From the NCBI RefSeq assembly GCF_014898055.3, contig NW_023605083.1, positions 96,807,483 through 96,871,482 on the forward strand: a stretch of DNA of 64,000 bases. Direction: 5' to 3'. Each line of letters opens with the position of its first letter. Within the stretch, counting starts at the first letter, position 1. The stretch comes from Talpa occidentalis (taxonomy: Eukaryota > Chordata > Mammalia > Eulipotyphla > Talpidae). Of the stretch, positions 34,735-44,840 are shown one piece after another. A program made the position numbers and the translations under genes. The notes under the pieces were generated by a model. The model had not been told where the DNA came from, made no database searches, and was given only the letters and a program-made list of their open reading frames with translations.

Positions 34735-35049
34735 TTTTTTTTTTTTTTTATAGAGGCATGTTTTTTTTATTTATTTATTTATTTGTTTGTTTGTTTTGTT
34801 TATACATGCACTGGGTACAGTCAGAAGCGCGGGAGGGTGAGAGAATTCACCAGAGCCAGAGCGGGAAGCAGAGCAGGCAGAAGGACCGAAGTACACTGCT
34901 GAGGGGAGCAGCGGGCAGCAGGAGAGGTCTGCGCGCCATGTGGGACCCTCGCTGGTGGCCGGGGAGCAGCCGGGGATCGAACCGGCGCCGCCGAGGCCGC
35001 GGGCAGCCTCGCAACCCAGCGCTCAACCGCTGCGCCACCGGGGAGGCCC
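34735..35049 (-). mobile_element. tRNA-derived SINE, young CpG-rich copy, 15-bp TSD
   Basis: Flanked by exact 'gggattcttctttta' (34720-34734 and 35050-35064). The head is exceptionally CpG-rich ('cgccgccgaggccgcgggc', 'gcgccaccggggaggccc'). The tail region has poly(T), TTTA and TTTG units. Exact TSD and retained CpGs suggest the youngest copy in the window. Confidence 0.95.
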
Positions 35050-35099
35050 GGGATTCTTCTTTTAATTTGCCTTTAATATGTCTCCTCCCATCTTTAAAT

Positions 35100-35400
35100 T
35101 CCCTGCAATAGCCCCTTTAATCCCCAGGGCATGTGTTCCAAGACCCTGCAGTGGAAGCGTAAAACCATGAACAGTACCAAACCCTATAAATACTATGCTT
35201 TTCCCTATACATACCAATGCTGCAGTTATCCCGTAGTGAAAGTTATGTGAATGTCGTTTCCTTCCTCCTTTCTTCTCTCTCTTTCTCAAACTATCTTATC
35301 ACATGTAATGCTTTCAGATCCTACTTAACTGTGGGTAACTGAAACTGCAGAAAGCAAAACCCTGGATAAGGTCATTTGTCAGAATACATAAGGACCCACT
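35100..35400 (+). repeat. Tigger-like DNA transposon fragment
   Basis: 'tgtgttccaagaccctgcag', 'aagttatgtgaatgtcgttt', 'actgtgggtaactgaaactg', 'gcagaaagcaaaaccctgg' and 'ggataagg' match the order of a Tc1/mariner Tigger-family element. A second copy is at 51475-51675. Confidence 0.65.
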
Positions 35401-35884
35401 TCAAGTGTTCCTAGTATCTATTAGAAAATATGTGTTCAGTGTCCAGTAGGATTGGTTCTCTTAGAACCAATTTCACCATATTCTTCATTAGCCCTGCGAT
35501 GCTGAGAAGGGGAGACCCAGGAAGGAAAGCTTTCCTGATGTGGGGAGCAGGACATCTTGACATCATCTAAGGAGTGAGGCACAAAGTAAATAGCAAAGAG
35601 ACAAGACAGGAAACGAATGTGAACATAGTTGCTTCTTTTGACTTTTGCATTATTTAAATCATCGTGGACTTACATCATGCAAGAAATGGTTACTGTATTC
35701 AAATTCTTTTGATTTTTGTTAAAGGTGACATGTTTTTCAGACACCTGACAGATTCCAGCTTCATGACATTTTCTGCATGTCACGTGTCCTCAGCAAGCTT
35801 CAGCGCCAGGGTCCTCAGCTCCCCTGTCCTGCTGGTTGAATCTATCATCTGGGATGCAATCAACAGGAAACCAAATAGTGGCTT

Positions 35885-35951
35885 AAACATAAATATATGC
35901 TAAAAAAAAACAAAAAAAAAAACAAACAACAACAAAAAAAACATAAATATA
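35885..35951 (+). mobile_element. A-tail-only insertion with 13-bp duplication
   Basis: 'aaacataaatata' occurs at 35885-35897 and again at 35939-35951. Between them lie only 41 bases, almost all A with C interruptions. It looks like target-primed reverse transcription that copied little beyond a poly(A) tail. Confidence 0.6.
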
Positions 35952-37710
35952 CGTTTATAGCAGTAAGTCAACAGATAGATGTTGCAGATTCAGGACAGTG
36001 GCTCAATAGTTTCATCCAGAAACCAGGTTTTATTTTTTCCACTTTGCCTTTCTCAGCATGTGTTTTTGTCTTCATGCTTGTCATTTTGTAATGGCAAGAT
36101 GGTGGCCTTACTTCCAGGAATTACATTCTCAGCCTGCTTCCTGAGAAGAAGAGGGGAAAGGCCAAGAGAGCACCTCCTCTTGCATGCTGGCTCTTTCAGT
36201 AGTACAGAAAATTATTCCTAGCAACCTTGCCAGCAGGTCTCTCTTTCTATCTCTCCAGCCAGAACTGGGTAATGCGGCTATCTCCTGCTGTAAGAAACTG
36301 GGGAGTACCAGGCAAATATGAATGCTGTTACTCTGATTGACTTAAAGCAATCATGATTCATCTCCTGGGGCTGGGCATATTGCATCCCTTAATAAAATCA
36401 GTCTGTTCATTAAAGAGGGCAGAGGCTATGGCAGTGAATAGAATTTGCTGTAGTGCATTTCCCTGCTGCTTTTTCAGTTTTCTAGATTTTTGAACTGCAC
36501 TTTCCACCTTTGGTATCCTAAAACTCATCTATGGAATCCAGCCCTGGGGAGGAGAAAAGGAAAGGGGCAGCTGGCAGGTTATAGCTGAGGTGTCATGTCT
36601 AATTGGCATGAACTTGAGTTAGCATCCCATCCGATGATCTCGCTCACGGAAGAATTAGGAGATTTACGAAACTGATTTAATCTACTCACGTCACATGGGG
36701 CTGATTTGTAAACTCTAATCTGTATACTTGGAGTGGAACATCTATTCAAATAAGAACTCAGTAGTTGTCTGCCCTCTTTCTAAACAGACCCAGGATACTC
36801 TGAGTATTGGTGCCAGCGCTAGGAGGTTACAAATCTATCTCAGGCTCCCTGTTGGCTCTGCAAGGAAGAAGCCAGAAGACCTCTGCTTCCAGTCTGCACT
36901 TCCTGTGAGCCTCTAATACTCCTTCACTCCAGTAGCAGCAGGTGAGCACTTAAAGAACTAGCTTGGCCAGGTCCCCTCAGAGAGAAGAGCACCTGTGGAA
37001 GTTTCCCTAGCCAGAGATCCCAGTTTCAGCTCTTCTGGATTGCTCACTGAGACAATGCAGACTTTTCCCTTTTGTTCCACCCTCCATCATAGCAGGGGGT
37101 AGCTGCTTCCTGCAGTTGTTGCCTCTGTGAGCTATCTTTGAGCTCTCTTAGAGCTATCTTAGAGCTACCTTAGAGTTGCTCTCTTAGAGCTATCTTTTCA
37201 TCCGTTCAATTCCTTAGTTAACAACTTTATACATGATCAGTGTCTTTCTGTCTTGAATGGGCCTGACTAATTCTGGGGCAATTATCATGAAGAGATGGAT
37301 AGCCAAAGGCAGGGTCCTGAAGTACTTCATGCTTCCTTACACTTTACAAATTACAGACCAGAAGTGTCCATTGTAGCAGCTTTCCTTATTAAGCCTCCAG
37401 AGGAGGATATGGGTGGAAAAAAGTCATTGTTTATAATTGGACCCGCACACTAATGTGGAAGCCCCAACTCTGGTAAGCAGACCTAGACCTGGTAGGAGCC
37501 CATCTGAATAAATGAAGCCTGAAATTCCACCTTTTTGTTGAAAAAAATTCTGCCTTTCAAAGGAGAATGATTTCAAACAAGAAGCACACCCAGACCTGTT
37601 GTGTCACCACCCATTACTAGTATCATGAGACCAGGGATCAGGAGGATGTTAGGAGAGGAAATCCAAAGGCCAGGAATCTCCAAAGACTGACTCCAAAGAG
37701 CTGTCGTGTC
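35952..37710. other. Noncoding spacer with a small tandem array
   Basis: No gene recognised. The array at 37129-37197 is listed separately. Short open frames here show no domains. Confidence 0.4.
37129..37197 (+). repeat. Short imperfect minisatellite
   Basis: Repeats of 'agctatcttagagct' and variants: 'gagctatctttgagct', 'cttagagctatcttagag', 'ctaccttagagttgctc', 'cttagagctatc'. Units of about 12-17 bp with point changes. Confidence 0.8.
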
Positions 37711-37726
37711 AAAATCCACTATTTTA

Positions 37727-37996
37727 TTTATTTTAGATTTTATTTATTTATTTTATTATTTATACAAGCACTGAGTGCAGTCAGAAGTGCGGGAGGGTGA
37801 GAAAATTCACCAGAGCCAGAGTGGGGAACAGAACAGGCAGACTGACGATACACTGCTGAGGGGATCAGCGGGCGGCAGGAGAGGTCTGCTGTGCCATGTG
37901 GGACCCTCTCCGGTGGCTGGGGATTGAACCAGCGCTGCAGAGGCTGCGGGTAGCTTCGCAGCCCAGCACTCAACCGCTGCGCCACCGGGGAGGCCC
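37727..37996 (-). mobile_element. tRNA-derived SINE with perfect 16-bp TSD
   Basis: Exact 'aaaatccactatttta' at 37711-37726 and 37997-38012. Minus-strand copy ending 'gcgccaccggggaggccc'. Head of the 'cggttga' class, body slightly decayed. Confidence 0.95.
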
Positions 37997-38599
37997 AAAA
38001 TCCACTATTTTAATCCCTTTAACTATCTTTCCAAAGTGTAATTCTTAAGTCACATGTCCAGAAATATTCTTGTTCTGAATCTATCCAGGTTAGCACTCTT
38101 TAATGTTGGAGCACCCTCTTTCTCCTTCTAATGAATACTAAGTAGACTCTACTCTGGAGAACAAATTAGAGGTGAGAAAAATTAATGTGGTGAATACAAG
38201 GGGAGCAGAACAAGAGGAGGAGGTTATCTCTAGGAATAATTCCCATTCTCTACATCACACACTTGCATCTAAAGTGGGACAGATGGGCTAAGCTCTTGGT
38301 ACCCTCACTCCTAAGTAGTGTGGAAGGAACATGTAAATCCTTATTTTTTAAGACTGCTTTTTCTAGATTCTGAGTTCATGAACTCCATCAAGCTGCTTTA
38401 TTACAGCACATTTTTACACTATATTACAACCCCTAAATTTCCTTTCAAAAGTAATTTTTCGTAACAACCAGCATTTTATTGTGACTGTCTTTTGAAGCAC
38501 ATAGTGAATCATTTAACAATAAGAATTTTTATTGAGCTATGACCCAGGTACATTATTTCTTTTAATTTACTGTTAATCTATATTCATGTTAATAGTAAA

Positions 38600-38960
38600 T
38601 TTGTTTAAATTAAGTAGTGCTACAAGTAACAAAATACCCAAAGTAATACTGTGTTAAACAAATTAGAAATTTATTTCTCACTCAAATAATCTTTCCAGGG
38701 CTAGTATGGCAGTTATATAGCCAGTAGGTACCCATTTTGTTGCTCTGCTGGGTTTAACATGTGACTTGTGCCTTATGATCCATGGTGCTGCTCAAGTTCC
38801 AGCCATTTCACCTGCATCCCAGCAAGTAGAGAACTTGCTTTCTAATGTTAAGGACATTTAGTAGCTTAACACATCACTTCTGCTTGCATCCCATTGTCCA
38901 TAAGTAGTCACAAAGCCTCACAAGCTGCAAGGGAGGCTGGGAAATAATTCTGGACAGTCT
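38600..38960 (+). repeat. Old interspersed repeat, family not assigned
   Basis: 'aaattagaaatttatttctc', 'ttccagggctagtatggcag', 'tgcatcccagcaagtagaga', 'ccattgtccataagtagtca', 'agctgcaagggaggctggga' form a pattern I recognise as a widespread mammalian repeat but cannot name. Confidence 0.5.
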
Positions 38961-39049
38961 ACTAACCTAATGGGAAGAATAGCCATTACTAGATGATGAG
39001 CAGTCCAGTCCAACATGGTGAATGGTCTCCTAGAGTAACTCTAACTTTA

Positions 39050-39865
39050 CCCTAACAAATAACAAGATAGCTGAGATATAATTTCACGTACCATATAATT
39101 CAACTATTTATTCAGTTCAGTGGTTTCTAGTGTATTCATAGTTGTACTATCATCATTATAATTTTATATTATGTTCATTGCCCTGAAAAATAAGCTCTAT
39201 ATTGATTAACAGTCTTTTCTTTTCCTCAAGCCCTGTTCTACTGTCTGTTTCCATGGATTTGTCTACTCTGGACATTTTATATAAATGGAACCAGACTGTA
39301 TGAGATCTTCTGTTTTCAGGGTTCATCTATATTGTAACGTGTCAGCACGCCAGTGTCTTTTATGGCTAAACATTCCAAAGCAGATGGATAAGACAAACTT
39401 TATTTAACCATTAATCAGTTGATTAATACTTTAGATTGTTTTCACTTTTTGGCTATTATGAATAATGCTGCTATGAATACTCACTTGTAACTTTTTGTGT
39501 AGACATGTTTTCATTGCTCTTGGGTATATACCTAAGAATGGAATTCTTGGATCATATGGTAACACTGTATATAATTTTGAGAAACTGTCAAACTGCTTTC
39601 CAAAGTGGTTTCACTATTTTAAATTCCCAGCACAAGGATTCCAATTTATCCACAACCTCCACTTTTTCCTATCTGATTGATTGTAGCCGTCCTCGTGGTG
39701 TGAAATGGCATCTCACTGTGGCTTTGATCTGCAGTTCCTTCATGATTGCCAAGTATGTTCTCATGGCATTTTGGTATTTTGTATACTTATCTACTCTGGA
39801 GAAATATCTCTTCAAACACTTTGCCCATTTTTAAATGAGGTCATTTTACTGTTGACTATGTATGT
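39050..39865 (-). repeat. Antisense L1 (L1M/L1ME type), copy 1
   Basis: 'ggacattttatataaatgga', 'ttggctattatgaataatgc', 'gtatatacctaagaatggaa', 'caaactgctttccaaagtgg', 'tcactgtggctttgatctgc', 'cactttgcccatttttaaat'. Correct antisense L1 order. Confidence 0.8.
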
Positions 39866-40175
39866 CTTCATCAAGGAATGAAATTGTTAGATGATAATAG
39901 CTCCTTATTTAACGTCTTGGAAAACTGCCAGACTTTTCAAAAACAGCTATTCTCATCTTATATCCCCAGCAGTACTATATTAGGGCCTCGATATTCACAT
40001 TCTCATATACTTGGTGTTATCTCTTTTCTTTATCTTAGCTACCCGGTGGGTGTAAAGTGACACCTTAATGTGGTTTTAAATGCATTTCTCTGACTGCTAA
40101 TGATGTTGAGCATCTTTTCATGTGATTATTGGCCATTTGTATATCTTCTTTGGAAAAACAAAGGTAGATCCTATA
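39866..40175 (-). repeat. Antisense L1 fragment, copy 2
   Basis: Repeats the same L1 interval as its neighbour ('gaatgaaattgttagatgat', 'ggaaaactgccagacttttc', 'atgatgttgagcatcttttc', 'tatatcttctttggaaaa'), so it is a separate insertion or a duplication abutting copy 1. Confidence 0.75.
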
Positions 40176-41914
40176 CATATCCTTAGGGTTTGAAATATGT
40201 TTTGTTTTTAGATAGATGGTTCTGTGTCATTTCATTACATCATATATTCTAGGTTGGGATTTTTCCTAGAGAAACATCGGTCTTTATTATGGGAAAGTCA
40301 GCAAGGCTTTGAAAATGTTATCATATATTCAGAAGCCATGTTATGTAGTATAAAATGCAGATTTGATTCAATATAGGTAGAAAGACTTTAAGGAGAAATT
40401 TTATTTAAAAATTTGCAGCAATTGGACAATGTAGGACTCAAAAACAGTTTAGTTTTTGACTGAGTGCTAAAGCATTAAGGAAAATAAGAGGCACCATTAT
40501 CAAGATAAAGTTTGGAAACATTCAACAAGGTACAAAGCTTTACACTGATTATTCAGAATCATGTTTAAAAATATATATACAAATGATGACTATATTAATG
40601 ACATTAACCTGTATTGGAATTATAAAACTCAACTTTCAGTAATTATGGGATAATTAAAATTGTGCTTTTAGTTTCAAATGCTGTTAATTCTTTATATCTC
40701 TCTTCATAAGCAAAACTAAACAAAATAGTTAATTAAAAACATAACCTACAAAATACCTTTATTTTACTTGAATTGTAAAAATACAGCCAAATAAGCATAT
40801 GTAATTATAAAACCTACATCATTCATTAGTGGAGATGTTGTCAGCAAAGTGAGGGACAAGACAGGCAATATGATGGGGTGAGAAAAATGATGGTCTGGAT
40901 GTCTAAAAACAAAGTTCCATCACTTAAATTATTAACCTTTCTGGGCCTGTTTTCCAAATCTATTAAATGAAAAGGTGGAGTTATAAGGCCATCTGATAAC
41001 TCTATTGTCTTATTAATATACACTGATTAAAGGACAGAGATTGTATGTGACATTTTTCTAAGGAAACTTGTCCAAGAAACGTAAGTCTAAAAATGAAACC
41101 AAACCAGGAAGTCAGATTTACTTTAGAATATGTAAAAATTGTCAATATTGACATATTCCAATCCCAAACATTTTTTGTGTATCTGGCTGTGTGTGTGTAT
41201 ATGGATCATGTTTCCCACATTTTCATAGTATTTCACAAAATGGGTTGTGATCCAAATGTTTAGAAAACAATAGGATCAACAAAAATTGCGGCATACTTTT
41301 TGTTTATTCAGATCCATTCTCTAATTCTTCCCACATTTAATATTAATTTGATTTGGGACAATATGTCCAGGTCTACAGTGATGGATTGATTGGCCTAAAC
41401 TAATCACTGCAGTCCTGTTTTCCGCTTTGTCAGGCTCCCTTGCAGCTACAGGTGATAAAATCAATGGACAGGGCATGAAAGTGTTTTCTTTCCAGAAGTA
41501 TCTCCAGGGATTATTTTTCAGGAGTATCTGGTTTAGGATTATTCCCTAGGCTAACTTAATTACCAATTAGATTGATGAATGAACTTCTTGACCTATCATG
41601 GCAAGATATATTCATATATTCCCATAAAATATTTACTCTCAAAAATATGAGCCAATGTATTCATTTGTGTACTTCAGCACACTTTGCCCCTATTTTTGGA
41701 AAGGACTTAAAAAGAAGGAAAATCTGTTAGTCAAGGGAGAATGTGTTTATTAAACTCCTTGTCTATTATAAGCCTAGAGAACTTGGGAATTCATATTTTC
41801 TGAGTATATAAAATATAACACTAGTGTTATTTTTAGATATTGCTGTTCTAAGTCAAAGAAAAAAAAGCTAAATCCAGCAATTCAGTTATAATCTCAATTC
41901 TGTACCCAAATTAC
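40176..41914. other. AT-rich spacer, nothing recognised
   Basis: No gene, RNA gene or clear repeat in 1.7 kb. Confidence 0.4.
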
Positions 41915-42070
41915 CTAAGGTGCTTTAAAAAGGAAATTACAGTCACTTCCATCCATTCCATCAGCCCCTTCTGATTAAAGACGTTTGGAAGTGGGTCAGG
42001 CACATGTAATTTCTAAAGTCCTACTAGTGATTCTGACAGGCAACCAAGGTTGATATGCTGTGCTTTATAA
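41915..42070 (+). repeat. MER5A-like fragment
   Basis: 'ttacctaaggtgctttaaaa', 'gtaatttctaaagtcctact', 'agtgattctgacaggcaacc' resemble MER5A. Moderately diverged. Confidence 0.5.
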
Positions 42071-42094
42071 ATCACAGAAGCTGTGACTCTTCAA

Positions 42095-42204
42095 GATACT
42101 TAGGTGAATAAGGTGGTGTGGCATGGTGGAAGTAATGCTGTAACAGCTATTAGGGGTCTTGGCTTGGGAACTCAGCAGCTAGATGACTTTGGGCAGACAA
42201 AAGT
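42095..42204 (+). repeat. MIR, split by a SINE
   Basis: MIR head: 'tggtgtggcatggtggaagt', then 'agcagctagatgactttggg'. The MIR text resumes after the SINE ('actctttgaaccttaatgta'). Confidence 0.65.
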
Positions 42205-42480
42205 TTTATTTTTTTAAGATTTATTTATTTATACATACAAGAACTGGGGTACAGGGCAGATGTACTGGGAGATGGTGGTGAGAGGATTCACCAGAGTCAG
42301 AGTGGGGAATAAAACAGGCGGACTGAAATATACTGCTGAGGGGAGCAGCAGGCCCTGACAGGAGAGGTCTGCTGTGCCATGTGAGCCAGCTCCCTGGCCT
42401 GCAGGGGATCAGATAGAACTGGTGGCTGCTGATAGCTTCATAGTGCTGTGCTTAACCCCTTGTGCCACCGGGGAGGCCCC
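42205..42480 (-). mobile_element. tRNA-derived SINE inserted in a MIR
   Basis: Minus-strand copy ending 'tgccaccggggaggcccc'. Flanked by 'agacaaaa' at 42195-42202 and 42481-42488. The + strand start is 'aagatttatttatttataca'. 'ggggttaag'-type subfamily. Confidence 0.92.
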
Positions 42481-42799
42481 AGACAAAACTCTTTGAACCT
42501 TAATGTATCACTCAGAAAGACATACGTTTGTTACTGATGTAAACATCAAATACTTAAAAAAATATATAGAACATTATAGAGTCTAAACATTTTTACAATA
42601 GTATTTAATGCTGTTTTTTCCTTTTCATGGAGTATGTTTTCCCTTCCTTGTAGTTAGGCATGCTGAGATTTCCCTGCCCCAAGCACAAAGAATTGTTACC
42701 TTATCTGCTGCTGGTTTCTGCAGCACTTTCTGCGTTACATTGATCCCTATAACTGACAACCCCACCTTCGCCTCACTGGTAAATTCTAAGCTATAGAAT

Positions 42800-42922
42800 T
42801 GTTAGGGGGAAAAGGATGTCCTAAAGCTGATTCCATACAGGCTTTGTGGACTCCACCCGCCACTCCAGACCAAAGCCAAAAGACACTGGGAACTCCAAAT
42901 CCCATCACCACCAAAGGGAAGG
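42800..42922 (+). repeat. ERV LTR U3 fragment (same family as LTR B)
   Basis: Starts 'tgttagggggaaaaggatgt' and matches the reverse complement of 20420-20541 with about five differences in 122 bases. The similarity stops sharply after 'caaagggaagg'. It lies about 1.1 kb upstream of the COX10 start codon in sense orientation. Either a truncated LTR or the shared 5' end of a different LTR subfamily. Confidence 0.85.
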
Positions 42923-43139
42923 AAAGTTATTCTCAGTATTCTCTGGCCCTAGCAGGATGACCCAAAATGGTGATCACCTTATTGCTGAAGACAGAAATTG
43001 CCCTGAAAGAACCAAGTTGTCCTTTTCTTCTTTTTCAAAAGCTTAATCTTCTTCCTTCAGTGTAAATTTACTTGCTGAATTCTAACAGGAAAAGACAAGA
43101 AGGGAGGAAGGCAGAGTTCTGCTATAGTAATATAATGCT

Positions 43140-43385
43140 AATGACAATTTTTTAGTGCTGACATTAATTTTTTAGTGCTTAACTCCAGCCATTCGCACTC
43201 CCAGCACCTGCAGCTCTCAACGGTCTTATAAAATACATACTACTATTTTCCCCTTTGGAGGTAGCTGAGGTACAGAAACTTAAGAATTTGTTCAAGTAGG
43301 GCACGATGCCAGGAGATGGAGTCAGTGTCCCAACACAGCTCACACTCCAGGGTACGCTATCTTAACCATTAGGCCACCTCCTCAT
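43140..43385 (-). repeat. MIR, antisense, just upstream of CpG island
   Basis: 'aaaatacatactactatttt', 'ggtagctgaggtacagaaac', 'tatcttaaccattaggccac' fit antisense MIR from core to head end. Confidence 0.65.
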
Positions 43386-43830
43386 CTGGAGATATTTTGA
43401 TGATTCCGTTCTCTACCATAGCCCAGGCACAAGCAATCCCTAGTACGTCGGCGCTTCCGCTTGACAGAGAAAACAGCAAAGCTGAAATTGATCAGATACG
43501 AAGGGGGAGACCTCGCCACGATAACCATTCCATCCCCGCGCTTAGATCACTAATCAACACCCCCCAAATACCAAAATATCCCGCGAGCAATCCGCAGCCA
43601 AGCCCTGCCCCTCGCACCAAGTTACTCGAAACCGACGCGTGGACGCCAGCCAGGCAACCTCCGGGAACAAGAGGCCGGGGCCCCGGTTTTGCTTTTGGTC
43701 TTCCCTTCCCGCTGACAGAGTTGACTTTTCGAGACTATCCTCGCGCTTCCCGAAAGTACCTCCGGCTTCCGAGCGTCAGCACCAGCAGTTGGCGCTGGTC
43801 CCCGCCGCCCCCCGCCCCCGGATGTGACGG

Positions 43831-43840
43831 ACCGGAAGTG
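43831..43840 (+). promoter_or_regulatory. ETS/GABP (NRF-2) site
   Basis: 'accggaagtg' is a perfect ETS/GABPA-type core, known to drive many respiratory-chain genes. It sits 101 bases before the COX10 ATG. Confidence 0.75.
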
Positions 43841-43853
43841 CTCCCCTCTCACA

Positions 43854-43863
43854 GGGGGCGGGG
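43854..43863 (+). promoter_or_regulatory. GC box (SP1-type)
   Basis: 'gggggcgggg', between the ETS and YY1 elements. Confidence 0.7.
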
Positions 43864-43867
43864 AAGC

Positions 43868-43878
43868 AAGATGGCGGC
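43868..43878 (+). promoter_or_regulatory. YY1 element overlapping a 7-codon uORF
   Basis: 'aagatggcggc' matches the YY1 consensus, which usually lies just downstream of transcription start. The ATG inside it (43871) has A at -3 and G at +4 and opens a short frame ending at TGA 43892-43894 (7 residues). That uORF stops 46 nt before the COX10 ATG. Confidence 0.75.
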
Positions 43879-43940
43879 GCCCTGTAGCCGGTGAGGAGAG
43901 AGGACACGGGCATCCCGGGGAGCGGCCAGACTTGTGCATT

Positions 43941-43983
43941 ATGGCCGCATCCCCGCATACTCTCTCCTCGCGCCTCCTGTCAG
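43941..43983 (+). CDS. COX10: COX10 coding exon 1 (heme A:farnesyltransferase)
   Basis: COX10 converts protoheme IX to heme O by adding a farnesyl group, the first step of heme A synthesis for cytochrome c oxidase, in the inner mitochondrial membrane. This exon encodes the first 14 residues, MAASPHTLSSRLLS, which I recognise as the conserved mammalian COX10 N terminus, plus the first base of codon 15. The ATG has A at -3 and G at +4. The donor is 'tcag|gtaccg' at 43984. The Arg/Ser-rich, acid-free start fits a mitochondrial presequence. Phase 1 agrees with exon 2. An in-frame GTG lies upstream at 43824 but falls before the ETS site, so it is unlikely to be transcribed. Confidence 0.95.
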
Positions 43984-44479
43984 GTACCGCAATAACCCTC
44001 GGGCATTATTCTGGGAAAAATCTCTTCTTTTTACCACGTGCGAAGCCGTGGTTCCGGCTAGCTGCAACCTTGGGAGCCCTTGGCGAGGTCGGCTAGGCAC
44101 CGGCGGGGGAAGTGACCTTTGTAGCAGCCTAGTGTGGAAGCCCTGGAGCCACCGTCTAATTTTGTCCTGTGGCTTCGGGGGTCGGTGTCTGGTGCTTCTT
44201 TCTGTTTTATGAGAATGGAGATTGAAGGAGAGTCGACAGTGTAGAATCTTAGGGCTCCGGGAGTCTATTGGCTTATCAGTCTCAGTTCCTGTGGCTTGTA
44301 CCGACACGGGAAGCTCTTTAGCCCCTTCTCCTACCCCGCCCCAACCTTGTTCTAATATAAAGGGTTGTGAACACAACGATGAGAATGATATTGATAACAA
44401 CTACAGATGGCTGGCCATAGCCTCCCCCCCGCCCCCTCCACCTTGACTTTCTACTAGCAGCATGGTGCCTGATGTAATC

Positions 44480-44840
44480 CTACTTGAAGGTCCTCTAACA
44501 ACTATGTTAAAGCTAGAGTGCATTTACTTAGCCCTTTGCAAGACCTTAGCTCAGATGTCATTTTTTAAGATAGGATGTCCACCCTTTTCAGATAGGATGT
44601 CCACCCTATCTAAAATAGAGCCCCTACCTCTCTCTTCTCACATCAGTTTATTTCTTACATCATCGTTAACACAGTTTGTAATTATTTGTGATTGTCTAGC
44701 ATTTTGTTACTGTTTCTCCCAGCTAGAATAAAAACTTAGTGAAGATGGGGACAGTGATTCTTACTCACTTGTGTCTCCAGTCCTAAGAACAGTACCTGGT
44801 GTACATTGTTGACTCCCAATGATTGTAAATTAATGAAATT
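44480..44840 (+). repeat. L2 LINE 3' end
   Basis: 'gaccttagctcagatgtcat', 'tccaccctatctaaaataga', 'ctcccagctagaataaaaac', 'cagtcctaagaacagtacct' are in L2 3'-end order. Confidence 0.75.

Larger units (their letters stand above)
43441..44190 (+). promoter_or_regulatory. COX10: COX10 CpG-island promoter
   Basis: A sharp rise in CpG density in otherwise CpG-poor DNA, running from 'cgtcggcgcttccgc' through coding exon 1 into intron 1. No TATA box is visible. The core has an ETS site, a GC box and a YY1 element within 47 bp (listed separately), a layout common in housekeeping and mitochondrial-protein genes. The start site probably lies near 43850-43890, but this is inferred. CpG islands of this kind are often bidirectional; an antisense transcript is possible but nothing in the sequence proves it. 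Confidence 0.85.

Noticed and set aside
34758..35111. 117-codon plus-strand frame
   Set aside because: Read through an antisense SINE and its T-rich tail; no domain and no splice context.
1..43400. Divergent antisense transcript (COX10-AS type) or exons of neighbouring genes
   Set aside because: A bidirectional CpG island makes it plausible, but I see no conserved exon or splice pattern to support coordinates.
43397..43894. 165-codon plus-strand frame upstream of COX10
   Set aside because: GC-rich CpG-island DNA stays open by composition. It ends with the 7-codon uORF and has overlapping frames on the other strand. No known protein upstream of COX10 matches.
43824..43940. In-frame GTG extension of COX10
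   Set aside because: The GTG precedes the ETS and GC boxes, so it is probably not transcribed, and the ATG at 43941 gives the conserved N terminus in good context.
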